Origin: Planctomycetota bacterium
Lineage (GTDB): Bacteria > Planctomycetota > UBA1135 > GCA-002686595
Assembly (NCBI GenBank): GCA_002686595.1
Contig: NYXZ01000074.1
Span: 1 to 45,431, forward strand
DNA length: 45,431 nucleotides
Reading direction: 5' to 3'
Positions 17,901 through 24,914 of this stretch are shown in pieces. Positions within the stretch are counted from its first letter, which is position 1. The number at the start of each line of letters is the position of its first letter. Made by a program: the position numbers and the translations under genes. Below the pieces are notes generated by a model that saw nothing but the letters and a program-made list of their open reading frames with translations, was not told where the DNA came from and searched no databases.

Positions 17901-18154
17901 ACCACGGCGCGGTCATCCAGGCCATCGAAGAACAGACTCCCGCCTCCGGAATCGGCGACTTCCAGCGGCTTGCCGCTGATCTGGGCGGCCGGACCGGCGC
18001 TCCCCACCAGCCGCTCGCCTTCCAAACTCTCGCCGTTGAAGCGCCAAGCCAGCACGGGCTCATCCTGACCACCGGTGGCCTCGCCGGACGCGAGGCTTGG
18101 GCCGAGAGCGGTGAACAGCAGGGACAGGATAAAAATAGGTGATTGGCCAAGCAT
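14987..18154 (-). CDS. Secreted LamG / alpha-toroid / discoidin-like mosaic protein
   Basis: ATG at 18154 gives M-L-G-Q-S-P-I-F-I-L-S-L-L-F-T-A-L-G, a signal peptide; the GTG at 18196 would add a charged lead. The 1055-residue protein shows four parts. About 33-255 is a LamG/concanavalin-like domain (L-F-F-D-G-L-D-D-R-A-V-V; R-L-Y-V-N-G-E-L-D). About 290-465 is a PA14-like beta-sandwich (L-G-S-D-D-G-L-R-L-W-L-N-G). About 470-770 is an alpha-alpha toroid of the prenyltransferase/squalene-cyclase repeat type (F-L-I-E-R-Q-Y-A-D-G-S-W-G; S-Q-Q-A-E-G-G-W-Y-G-D). The last ~125 residues look like an F5/8 discoidin domain (A-F-D-G-L-H-S-T-R-W). The toroid motifs match secreted planctomycetal proteins, not real terpene cyclases. 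Its role is probably carbohydrate binding or scaffolding outside the cell. Confidence 0.8.
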   Translation of the reverse strand: MLGQSPIFILSLLFTALGPSLASGEATGGQDEPVLAWRFNGESLEGERLVGSAGPAAQISGKPLEVADSGGGSLFFDGLDDRAVVADDLSAVRDFLPTRELTVSVWFSINTAHAYGGVVSVLQDNGGMEKGWVLGYGKQHFYLGLSSTGTDDGDGVMTYLNSEFEYELGRLYNLVGSFDGEVMRLYVNGELDVTSTAQSGDILYPGAAPVVLAGYRDSNEDFLHHGRLREVSIFEQVLSRKVIKNRFHRQAALTREEPMFPAAPAPVATDDPNHKPGQEWGPWYAIGPFAYGAGPGNMGETTVIERYLASMKAGAPQAKLDREHRGKLGAMTWRQVPGLGQPLALDVGTIDLNAALKPEGAPGDWNAKSCAYLYRVLEMDEAGEMALQLGSDDGLRLWLNGQLLLESAVARSLNTSDDGVTLQLAPGTNHILAKVVNDGGAWAFGMQAWDSVDKQAVNEAIDRGVKFLIERQYADGSWGNHPEYGAGHTAYAVYTLLKCGVPGSHPVIQRAMGFVRSRPADHTYSLSCRILALCALMADRDLELLAGDVERLVDFQSGSGLVGYPIHPNGSALPDDLSTTLYAVLAFHAAGERGVAVPTRTWRRLVLGALQCLGQEDTWDHPLRGRIKTAAFSYRPQSGYRGSMTSAGITILHLAGEALGDKLETHLKRKADAGIAGGLAWIERNMTWSKNPGGGHHYFHIYGMERLGSLLRKRIVGGVDWYDTGAGYLLRSQQAEGGWYGDNTLVDTLLALLFLERATSPSTGGKRNPDERLHLAESAETGAHFRVLAKSPTVVFLTGFGSKTLAEFEWSGERGRGPRVAFAEFLVKQPGEAEAQVRERVEVDATRPLGVQRIDAQLELEKTGKHEFSMRLGLLREPEREGYVPEQVVVNSAVVAVSLEGAFPPAALEYAADRDLCLLDRAQASFAASSKFGGGYEAAQAFDGLHSTRWECAATDGAPTLSIKLRRSTRAGRMLLCHAWPRLHEKALARVKRFEVVVNGRDTYQVEMDPHVLRKTELRFAKPVKVREIELRILEAIDGAVGANKLGFSEVQLLK

Positions 18155-18231
18155 GGGGGGGGGCGCCGATCTTAGCCCGACATCTGGTTCACGCACAAGG
18201 AAGGCGCTACACGCCCGCGTGCCGTGCTGCC

Positions 18232-18237
18232 TATAAT
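18232..18237 (+). promoter_or_regulatory. Consensus -10 hexamer TATAAT close to a start codon
   Basis: A perfect TATAAT sits 7 bases before the ATG at 18245, in a 90-bp divergent gap in GC-rich DNA. No convincing -35 box is seen. If it is used, transcription would begin at or next to the ATG, giving a leaderless mRNA. Confidence 0.35.
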
Positions 18238-18244
18238 GTGTGCC

Positions 18245-18781
18245 ATGCCTAGATTCACTTTTGCTTTGCCCCTAGCCCTGGCGATCGCCTGCAACTCAAC
18301 ACCTCCGGTTTCCTCGGACGAGGAGGCCTCACCCGGACGGGGCCCCGAGCAACTCGCGATCCTGAAATCCCTTGAAGGGAAGTGGGTCTCCGCCGACGGT
18401 TCCGAGGGCGACGGCTCAGAGGGTGAAGGCCCGCGCTATGAAATCATCGCCAATGGCAGCGCGGTGATGGAAACGGTCTTCGAAGGCCAGCCCCATGAAA
18501 TGGTGACGCTCTTCACGCTCGCAGGTGACGATTTGGTCCTGACACACTTCTGCGCCTTGGGCAATCAGCCCTACATGCGCGCTAGGTCCAGCGCGGGTAC
18601 AGATGAAATCGTATTCGATTACGTCAGCGCCGGGGACCTCTCCTCACTGGACGAAATGCACATGCACGACGCGCGCTACAGCTTCCCCGGGCCTGACCAA
18701 TTGGAAACCGCTTGGACCCTGTGGGCCGGCGGCGCCCCCCAAGACGTTCACAGCTCCAGCCTGGTCCGCGCAAACCCCTGA
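18245..18781 (+). CDS. Small lipoprotein of unknown function
   Basis: I start at ATG 18245 (M-P-R-F-T-F-A-L-P-L-A-L-A-I-A-C-N-S); in-frame starts also exist at 18236 (ATG) and 18224 (GTG). The N-terminus is a lipoprotein signal ending A-I-A-C. The ~178-residue product then has L-K-S-L-E-G-K-W-V-S and a run of strands including M-E-T-V-F-E-G-Q-P-H-E-M-V-T, D-L-V-L-T-H-F-C-A-L-G-N-Q-P and M-H-M-H-D-A. I have seen this pattern in short lipocalin-like or DUF1579-like bacterial proteins, but it has no known function. It is divergent from the mosaic-protein gene and convergent with the S1 gene, seven bases from its stop. Confidence 0.75.
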   Translation: MPRFTFALPLALAIACNSTPPVSSDEEASPGRGPEQLAILKSLEGKWVSADGSEGDGSEGEGPRYEIIANGSAVMETVFEGQPHEMVTLFTLAGDDLVLTHFCALGNQPYMRARSSAGTDEIVFDYVSAGDLSSLDEMHMHDARYSFPGPDQLETAWTLWAGGAPQDVHSSSLVRANP

Positions 18782-18788
18782 TCGGTTG

Positions 18789-19994
18789 TTACTTGTCGCC
18801 GTCTTCCATGGCGCGCCGCAACAGGGCGCCCAGGTTGGTGCCGGCCTTCTGATGCGAGCCCTCATCGAGGACCTGGTCGATCACATCTGACTCGACGGCC
18901 TCATCTGAGCCCAGCACTGCGCCGCGACTGTCCAGGCGCGACAGCGAAATACGCCGCGCTCCGCTGTCTAGTTTCTGCACGCGAACGGCGACCTCTTCCC
19001 CCATCTTCAGTACATCCGATGCGCTGCGCACGCGCCCCGAGCCCAGCTGCGAAACATGGAGCAGGCCATCCACTCCCGGCTCCAGTTCGATGAAGGCGCC
19101 GAAGTCCGCCAGGCGCTGGACCGTGCCGGTGACAATGCTGTCCACCGGATGTCGATCAGCGAAACCATCCCAGGGATCAGCCTCCAGTTGTTTCATGCCG
19201 AGACCGATGCGCTTGCCGCCATCTGAGATCTCCAACACCTGCACCTCAACCTCTTGGCCGACCTTGAGGGCTTCCTCCGGGTGCTCAAGACGCTTGTGTG
19301 AAATGTTGGAGACGTGCATCAAGCCTTCGATCCCGCCGATATCCACGAAGGCGCCGTAGTTCTCCAGGCGTGACACCTTGCCGCGCAGCACGCTGCCCGG
19401 GGACAGCGTTCCCAGCGCCTCCTCGCGCTTGGCCGCCGCCTCTACCTCCAGCACCTTGCGCCGCGACAGCACGATGCGCTTGCGCCCGCGGTCGATTTCA
19501 GTCACCTCGCAGACCAGGGCCTGGCCCGCATAGGCGGCCAGGTCGTCCACGCGCCCGATGGCGATCTGCGAAGCCGGCATGAAGGCCGACACGGAACCGA
19601 TCTTCAGCTCCAGCCCGCCCTTGTTCATGCCCGTGCAGGTGGCCTTGGCCAGCGAACCGACTTCCATCTCCTCCCAGGCCGCAATGGCCTTGGCTTCCTT
19701 CATCGAAAGCAGGTTCAGGTCGCCGTCCTTGCCGACTAGGGACACCTTGACGCGCTGCCCCACGGCCGGGGCCTCATCGAACTCCGCCAGGGGCACTACA
19801 CCCTCATTGCGCGGGCCGAGCTCCACGAAGACATCACCGCCGGTGACACCCACCACAACGCCGTCCTGCAGCTTGGAGTCTCCTTGAGGTTTCCCGGAGA
19901 GGGGCGCTCCGATGTCCTGGAGGTTGACTCCATCCAGGGAGGCGGCGATTTCGGCTTCCAGGCTGTCCTGGGATTGTTCGGGGTCGGGGATCAT
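18789..19994 (-). CDS. rpsA: Ribosomal protein S1-like protein with four S1 domains
   Basis: The 401-residue protein has four S1 OB-fold RNA-binding domains at about 42-100, 110-180, 195-265 and 282-352. The third and fourth are the most typical (G-K-V-S-R-L-E-N-Y-G-A-F-V-D-I; G-T-V-Q-R-L-A-D-F-G-A-F-I-E-L, each followed by G-L-x-H-V-S). A short acidic N-terminus and a variable C-terminus flank them. Six-domain S1 is the E. coli form; four-domain versions are common in other phyla and bind mRNA on the 30S subunit or regulate translation. ATG at 19994 is the start. It lies 87 bases downstream of the AlbA_2 gene on the same strand and may be read from that operon. The gene name is by homology; a non-ribosomal S1 protein is possible. 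Confidence 0.85.
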   Translation of the reverse strand: MIPDPEQSQDSLEAEIAASLDGVNLQDIGAPLSGKPQGDSKLQDGVVVGVTGGDVFVELGPRNEGVVPLAEFDEAPAVGQRVKVSLVGKDGDLNLLSMKEAKAIAAWEEMEVGSLAKATCTGMNKGGLELKIGSVSAFMPASQIAIGRVDDLAAYAGQALVCEVTEIDRGRKRIVLSRRKVLEVEAAAKREEALGTLSPGSVLRGKVSRLENYGAFVDIGGIEGLMHVSNISHKRLEHPEEALKVGQEVEVQVLEISDGGKRIGLGMKQLEADPWDGFADRHPVDSIVTGTVQRLADFGAFIELEPGVDGLLHVSQLGSGRVRSASDVLKMGEEVAVRVQKLDSGARRISLSRLDSRGAVLGSDEAVESDVIDQVLDEGSHQKAGTNLGALLRRAMEDGDK

Positions 19995-20081
19995 TGTTCT
20001 GGCTGGATGGCAGGGCCGGGGATTTCGGGCAGCATTCTACACGGAATTGCGCTCCCGGTGGGAATCCAGAAACAAACAGCC

Positions 20082-20714
20082 TCAGGCCAAGAAGCGATAA
20101 CCGGCGGGGCTGAGCCAATAGTCGCCGTCCTCGCGGATCATAATCAGGCCGTTCTCCTCCAGTTGCACCAAGGCGCGCTTGGCGTTTTGCTTACCCATGT
20201 GGGCCGTGCGCGCCACCGCCGCCAGGCGTGCCGGGCGTTCGCGCAGGATGGCCCGCAACAGGCGCTGGTGCTTGTCTTCCAGGCGGTGGGTGCGCGGGTC
20301 GGAGTACTTCAAGGCGCGGCTCTCCGCCCCGTCCGCCCGCCGCGTCGAGCTTCCATCGCGCACGAACACCACATCTTCCCCGGCTGCCCCCCAGACTGCC
20401 ACCGGACGCTGGATGCTGGGCTCCACGCGGATGTCCAACACACTGTTCCCCTCGGGCCGCGTTTCGTTGGCCGTCCATTCAACATCTCCCACCAAGAGGT
20501 CCCTGACGACTCTCTTGATTTGCTCAAGAACCACTTGCGGATCTGCCAAGCCCACCGGCTCCCCGCTGTCGGAGATGCCCACGCGCAACAGCCCCCCACA
20601 ACCGTTGGCGAAAGAGCAGATGGTCGCCGCCACCCGTTCGTCCTTCGGGAGCACTACCTTCCACTCCAGCTCGGGCCCCTCACTAACACCACGCTTCGAG
20701 TTGCGGCGCCCCAT
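20082..20714 (-). CDS. AlbA_2 (Schlafen-type) domain protein with C-terminal winged helix
   Basis: The 210-residue protein begins with the AlbA_2 pattern E-W-K-V-V-L-P, A-A-T-I-C-S-F-A-N-G-C-G-G-L-L-R-V-G-I-S-D, then P-V-G-L-A-D, with a second strand set ending V-F-V-R-D-G-S-S-T-R-R-A. This matches the PF04326-type domain, once called a divergent AAA-4 domain and linked to nucleic acid binding. Residues about 145-205 form a winged helix-turn-helix (R-L-A-A-V-A-R-T-A-H-M-G-K-Q-N-A-K-R-A-L). A regulator or RNA-processing role is likely. The ATG at 20714 overlaps the stop of the sulfatase gene by one base, so it is translationally coupled. The S1 gene follows it. Confidence 0.8.
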   Translation of the reverse strand: MGRRNSKRGVSEGPELEWKVVLPKDERVAATICSFANGCGGLLRVGISDSGEPVGLADPQVVLEQIKRVVRDLLVGDVEWTANETRPEGNSVLDIRVEPSIQRPVAVWGAAGEDVVFVRDGSSTRRADGAESRALKYSDPRTHRLEDKHQRLLRAILRERPARLAAVARTAHMGKQNAKRALVQLEENGLIMIREDGDYWLSPAGYRFLA

Positions 20715-22204
20715 CAGTCCCCGGCTTCGCCCCCTGCCCCGTCATCACCCACATAACCCAACCCGCGCAGCACTTCGCGCTCCGCATCTGACAGCTCGAC
20801 GCGGGCACCCGGCGCGGAATACTGCCGCTGCAACAGAAGCTCGGCGGCACGCAGGTTATCCGTCAACTCCTCGACGCGCCCGGCCTCAGCTGGCGCTCGA
20901 TCCCGTTGCTCACGCCGATCCTCAAGCCAGGAGAAAAGCTGCGCCGCCCCGGGCGTGCCAGTCAACTCCGGCGCGCCGGACGATTCGTGCGCGCCGGTTC
21001 CACCGGGCGCCGACAGGATCAGTTTGTCCGCTCCCTCTCGCCAACTGGACAGGGGCGGTCCCCAAAAATTGCCGTGGGCCAAAACTGAACGGTGCTCAAC
21101 CGCCCCCACCCCCGCGGCCCGCACGAGCGGCACCAGACTATGCCCCGTGAACTGTTCCGGCGCCGCGATATCCGTCAACTCACAAAGAGTGGGCCCCACA
21201 TCCACATGCCCCACTCCGGCGCTCACGCGGCCCGGTTCCAGGCGCCCGTCAAAACGCATGATGAGCGGAATGTGCGTCAGCTCGGAATAGAGCGTGTGCC
21301 CGTGCTCAAAGCCCCCGTGATCCCAGAACTCCTCGCCGTGATCGCTGGTCAAGACCTGGAGCGTATCCCCCGCCAGACCGAGCTCGCTGAGCCCATCGAA
21401 GAGCCGCCCCACCTGGCCATCCGTATAGGCCACTTCCCCGTCGTAGAGCTTCTCCGCGCGCTTGATGATGTGCCGATTGATTTCCAGTTGGCCTGCACGC
21501 AGCCGAATCATCTGTTCCCGCGTCCCGAAGATGTGATCGCCACTCTCGCGATCCTGCGCAGCAGCGAAACGGCGGCGGAACGGCTGGGGCGGGTCGTAGA
21601 CCGCATGGGTATCGAAGTAGTGCACGAGCAGAAAGAAGGGCTCGTCACCGCGTTCCGCCAGCCAGGCCAGGGCCGCATCCGTGGTGTCCTGCGCCGAACG
21701 CACCTTCAAGTTGCTCTCGAAGTGCTGGGCGTCGAGGTGTTCGAACTCGCGGGTCAGCCCGAAGGTGCGATCCAGGAAGGCCACATTGACGATGGCTCCA
21801 GTGACATAGCCTCGCTCGCGGAAGACCGATGCCAAGGTGCGCACCTGGGGGTCGAGGGCGGTGAAGTTGGGCAGGAAACCACCGGCGCCGTGCTGCAGCG
21901 GGTAAAGGGAAGTCAGCAGGGAGGCCGTGGCCGGCAGGGTCCAGGGGGCGTGGGACGACGCGTTCTCGAAGACCACGCCCTGCTCGGCGAAGGCGTCGAT
22001 ATAGGGAGTCAATCCCTGCTGCTCGCCATAGGTGCCCAGCTTGTCCGCGCGCAGGGTGTCAATGATCACCAGCAGAACGCTCGGCTGGTCGGGTTGGCCG
22101 CCGCAGGCCGCAGCCTGCCACAGGGAGAGGATTGCGAGGCCGCGCAAGCCACGGACCAATGCCCCGGGCTTTTTATCGCTCTGCCCGCTGAGTGCCCGCT
22201 TCAT
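20714..22204 (-). CDS. Sulfatase-fold hydrolase with Thr at the formylglycine position
   Basis: The 496-residue protein has the alkaline-phosphatase/sulfatase fold: L-L-V-I-I-D-T-L-R-A-D (metal Asp49), G-L-T-P-Y-I-D-A-F-A-E-Q-G, V-L-T-S-D-H-G-E-E-F-W-D-H-G, and H-T-L-Y-S-E-L-T-H-I-P-L. The activating motif C/S-x-P-S/A-R is replaced by P-W-T-L-P-A-T (Thr89), as in phosphoglycerol-transferase-like members that use a direct Thr nucleophile. It is therefore better read as a phosphohydrolase or phosphotransferase than a true sulfatase. The N-terminus has a hydrophobic segment and A-A-A-C-G-G, a possible lipobox. It starts 4 bases inside the end of the GT39-TPR gene (ATGA) and overlaps the AlbA_2 start. 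Confidence 0.85.
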   Translation of the reverse strand: MKRALSGQSDKKPGALVRGLRGLAILSLWQAAACGGQPDQPSVLLVIIDTLRADKLGTYGEQQGLTPYIDAFAEQGVVFENASSHAPWTLPATASLLTSLYPLQHGAGGFLPNFTALDPQVRTLASVFRERGYVTGAIVNVAFLDRTFGLTREFEHLDAQHFESNLKVRSAQDTTDAALAWLAERGDEPFFLLVHYFDTHAVYDPPQPFRRRFAAAQDRESGDHIFGTREQMIRLRAGQLEINRHIIKRAEKLYDGEVAYTDGQVGRLFDGLSELGLAGDTLQVLTSDHGEEFWDHGGFEHGHTLYSELTHIPLIMRFDGRLEPGRVSAGVGHVDVGPTLCELTDIAAPEQFTGHSLVPLVRAAGVGAVEHRSVLAHGNFWGPPLSSWREGADKLILSAPGGTGAHESSGAPELTGTPGAAQLFSWLEDRREQRDRAPAEAGRVEELTDNLRAAELLLQRQYSAPGARVELSDAEREVLRGLGYVGDDGAGGEAGD

Positions 22205-24456
22205 CGCGGGGCGCTCCGTTGTGGTTGGTTGTTATTGTATAGCTCCATGGTGGCGCGCAGGGCCGCGGCTCGCCGCGTCTTGCCAGTGGATACGGCTAAC
22301 TGTAAAGCCCGTTGGATTGTGGCCCGAGCCGCGGCGAAGTCGCCCCGCTCGGCCTGGGCCGCCGCCAGGGTAGCGAGCCAGCTCGGCTTTTCACCCCCCG
22401 CAGCGAGCACCTCGCGCGCCAGAGCCTCGGCCCGCTCCCCATCGCGCACCTCCTCGCTGGTGCAAGTGGCCAACAACCAGGCCAACTCGTGGCGATGTTC
22501 CAGGCTCGCCGGCTCCAACTCCACGGCCCGGGCAAGGTGCTGGACCGCCGCCCCCGGAGCGCCGCTCTCCAGCAGGGTGGCCGCCAGCAGCTTGTGGGTG
22601 GCCACCGAGGCCGGGTCGGCCTCCAACAAGACGCGCCAGTGACCAACCGCCGCCTCCAGCCGCCCGGCGCGCCGCAGGGCCAGGGCCAGGTTGTGGCGGA
22701 AATCAAGGCGTCCAGGATCCAGGCCCAGGGCCGCCTCCAGGTGCTCCAGGCCCTCGCTCAGCCGCCCGCTGTCCAGCAACAGGCCGCCGTAGTTGGTCAG
22801 GGCTCCGCCGTGGCGCGGATCTCCGGCCAGGGTGGCCCGATAGTGTTCCTCGGCCTGCTGCAACTGGCCCGCCGCAGCCGCCTGGAGCGCGAGGCTATAG
22901 TGCACATCCGGGGCGTTGGGAGATGCCCGCAGAGCCGCCTTGAACTCCCGGGCCGCGGCGGCTGAAGCGCCGGCCCTTTCCAGGGCATGACCTCGGTCCA
23001 TGTGCCATTTGGCGCGGTTCACGACCTGGCGCAGGGGGTCGTTGCTGGCCAAGGACAACAACAGGCCAAAGGCCAGCAGGGACGCCGCTGCCGCCCCGGC
23101 GCGTTTGGCCCGGAACAGGTGCCAGGTACCCACGGCGGCCTGGCCGGTGAACAGGGCGAGGATTGGCAAGACCGGCAGTCGATAGCGGGCGGCGGCGAAG
23201 AACGGCAGCACCGACAGGAACCAGACAACGAGCAAGCCGGCGCACCACGGGACCATGGGATGGCGCGCGCCACGGCGCAGGAGAACCTGCGCCAGCCCCA
23301 AGATGGCCGCGGCCAAATAAAATGGAAACGGCCCCGGCAGGCGTGAGAGCAGAGACGAGGCGTCACGCTCCAAGGCCAGCACCTTGTTGTGGGAGATCTC
23401 CGCCGGGCCCCAAAAGAGGGCTGCCTTGCGACCGGTGAGGGCCAGGAAATCGCCGGGGGATGTGGTGGCGAACTCAATGGCCTCAGCGGTGAAGATGGAC
23501 GAGGCGGCCCGGTGATCCAGGGGGCGTCCCTCGCGGCGTTCGAGGGCGCGCAGGATGGCGGGATAGTCGTAGAAGTTATCGAAGGTTCCCAGGTCCGGGA
23601 TTTCATTGCCGATCAGGCCCGTGGCACGGGGATGGTTGCCCAACAGGAGGTTGAGGCCCGCGTTGGCGGAGATCAGAACCGGTTCGCCCGAGCGGGCGAT
23701 GTTGCGCGCCGTAGCCGGTGCCAGGGCCAGGGCCGTGCCCAAGAGCACGGCTGCCAGGGAGATTGGGCGCGCAGGGGCTCGCTTGCCCGCGATGCCAGCG
23801 CCGACGACGGCGCTCTGGCGGCGCTGCACCCACAGCATCCAGAATAAAAGTGGCGGGAGGCCCAGCAGAATGTTGGAGCGCACCAGGGCCGTGAGCCCCA
23901 GGACGAGGCCCATAAGTGATGCCCGGCGCCAGGTCGGGGCGGCTGCCCAGCGTTCGCAAATCACGGCCAGGAGCAGGAGCAGGAACATTAGGAGGGCCGG
24001 CTCGTGGAGCTCCATCTCGAAGTAGAGCGGCACCCAATGGGTGACGAACAGGGCTGCTGCCCAGAGGCCGGCGGCGGGGCTCAGAAAACGCCGGGCGAGC
24101 AGGAAGAGCAGGCCCGCACTCGTGAGGCCGAGCAGGGCTTGGACGAGGCGTGGGGCCAGGTAGCTGCCGTCGGTCGCTGCGTAGATCGCCGCCAGAAACC
24201 AGGGATAGCCCGGCGGCCGCAGGCAGGGGCTTTCGGCGATCCCCGGATCCGGCAGGTGCTCCGGGGGCGTCCAGTCGGCCAACACCAGGGAGCGCGCCCA
24301 GTAGTCGTTGAAGCCCGCGTCGATGGCCGGATAGGCGAAATCAGGGGCCTCCAGGGCCTCAAGGAGGTGTCCGACCCGCAGGCCAGCCCCCAGGAGCAGG
24401 ATGGCCAGGAGCAGGAGGCCCTCCCGGCTTTTCGCCCATTGCACAAGACGCGCCAT
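22201..24456 (-). CDS. GT39-type membrane glycosyltransferase with TPR tail
   Basis: I start at ATG 24456 (M-A-R-L-V-Q-W-A-K-S-R-E-G), 93 bases from the divergent HIT gene. The longer reading would run antisense over that gene. The 751-residue protein has about 460 residues of membrane helices of the PMT_2/ArnT type, with an acidic first periplasmic loop (D-A-G-F-N-D-Y-W-A-R). About 470-751 is a cytoplasmic or periplasmic block of TPR repeats (A-A-R-E-F-K-A-A-L-R-A-S-P-N-A-P; L-E-H-L-E-A-A-L-G-L-D-P-G; A-V-Q-H-L-A-R-A-V-E-L-E-P). Such enzymes transfer sugars from polyprenyl-phosphate donors to proteins or glycolipids. Its 4-base overlap with the sulfatase-like gene suggests joint action on cell-envelope glycans. 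Confidence 0.85.
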   Translation of the reverse strand: MARLVQWAKSREGLLLLAILLLGAGLRVGHLLEALEAPDFAYPAIDAGFNDYWARSLVLADWTPPEHLPDPGIAESPCLRPPGYPWFLAAIYAATDGSYLAPRLVQALLGLTSAGLLFLLARRFLSPAAGLWAAALFVTHWVPLYFEMELHEPALLMFLLLLLAVICERWAAAPTWRRASLMGLVLGLTALVRSNILLGLPPLLFWMLWVQRRQSAVVGAGIAGKRAPARPISLAAVLLGTALALAPATARNIARSGEPVLISANAGLNLLLGNHPRATGLIGNEIPDLGTFDNFYDYPAILRALERREGRPLDHRAASSIFTAEAIEFATTSPGDFLALTGRKAALFWGPAEISHNKVLALERDASSLLSRLPGPFPFYLAAAILGLAQVLLRRGARHPMVPWCAGLLVVWFLSVLPFFAAARYRLPVLPILALFTGQAAVGTWHLFRAKRAGAAAASLLAFGLLLSLASNDPLRQVVNRAKWHMDRGHALERAGASAAAAREFKAALRASPNAPDVHYSLALQAAAAGQLQQAEEHYRATLAGDPRHGGALTNYGGLLLDSGRLSEGLEHLEAALGLDPGRLDFRHNLALALRRAGRLEAAVGHWRVLLEADPASVATHKLLAATLLESGAPGAAVQHLARAVELEPASLEHRHELAWLLATCTSEEVRDGERAEALAREVLAAGGEKPSWLATLAAAQAERGDFAAARATIQRALQLAVSTGKTRRAAALRATMELYNNNQPQRSAPR

Positions 24457-24476
24457 GGCAGGGAAGGTACAGGAGA

Positions 24477-24494
24477 CTCCCCACCGGCGGGGAG
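24477..24494. promoter_or_regulatory. Inverted repeat in a divergent promoter region
   Basis: CTCCCC (24477-24482) and GGGGAG (24489-24494) form a perfect 6-bp inverted repeat with a 6-base spacer, between the GT39-TPR gene and the HIT gene. It could be an operator for either gene. GC bias makes such pairs common, so support is weak. Confidence 0.25.
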
Positions 24495-24535
24495 CGGACG
24501 CTAGGCTTTTCCCTGGTGGCTGCGGACGGCCGCCC

Positions 24536-24540
24536 GGAGG
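24536..24540 (+). promoter_or_regulatory. Shine-Dalgarno of the HIT gene
   Basis: GGAGG lies 9 bases before the ATG at 24550. It is one of few clear Shine-Dalgarno sequences in the window and supports this start. Confidence 0.7.
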
Positions 24541-24549
24541 CCGATTGAT

Positions 24550-24906
24550 ATGACCCACGATTTCTACTGCGACGAAGTGCTCAGCGGACGCACCAGCGTG
24601 ACCATCGTGCGCCAGAGTGAGCGCGTCCTGGCCTTTCACCACACGCGCCCCTTCTGGCCCGTGCACATCGTGGTCATTCCGCGCTTCCATGTGCCCTCCT
24701 TGACGGACCTCGGGGATGCCGATCCGTCGATCCTGGGAGAGTTGCTCGAGGTCGTGCGGGAGGTGGCGGCCGAGGTCACCGCCGAACACGGGGCCTGTCG
24801 CGTGCTGACCAACCTGGGCGCTTACCAGGATTCCAAGCACCTGCACTTCCATATTAATAGTGGCACCCCCCTTATTAATAGTGGCGCCACCCTCGGCGAG
24901 GCCTGA
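24550..24906 (+). CDS. HIT family nucleotide-binding protein
   Basis: The 118-residue protein carries the histidine-triad motif H-L-H-F-H (His97, 99, 101) after N-L-G-A-Y-Q-D-S-K, and an earlier V-V-I-P-R-F-H strand typical of HIT hydrolases. Members hydrolyse nucleoside phosphoramidates, ADP-ribose or dinucleotide tetraphosphates. The C-terminus reads I-N-S-G-T-P-L-I-N-S-G-A-T-L, an in-frame duplication of seven codons that is unusual for the family. The start is supported by GGAGG. The next gene begins 8 bases after the stop, so they probably form an operon. Confidence 0.9.
   Translation: MTHDFYCDEVLSGRTSVTIVRQSERVLAFHHTRPFWPVHIVVIPRFHVPSLTDLGDADPSILGELLEVVREVAAEVTAEHGACRVLTNLGAYQDSKHLHFHINSGTPLINSGATLGEA
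24853..24894. repeat. In-frame 21-bp tandem duplication at the end of the HIT gene
   Basis: TATTAATAGTGGC occurs at 24852-24864 and again at 24873-24885, exactly 21 bases apart. It encodes I-N-S-G-T-P-L then I-N-S-G-A-T-L. The AT-rich core is unlike the surrounding DNA. Confidence 0.85.
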
Positions 24907-24914
24907 ATCAACCC

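Noticed and set aside
24457-24852. Upstream extension of the GT39-TPR gene by 132 codons
   Set aside because: It runs antisense through the HIT gene, has no membrane segment or homology, and the ATG at 24456 gives a normal N-terminus.
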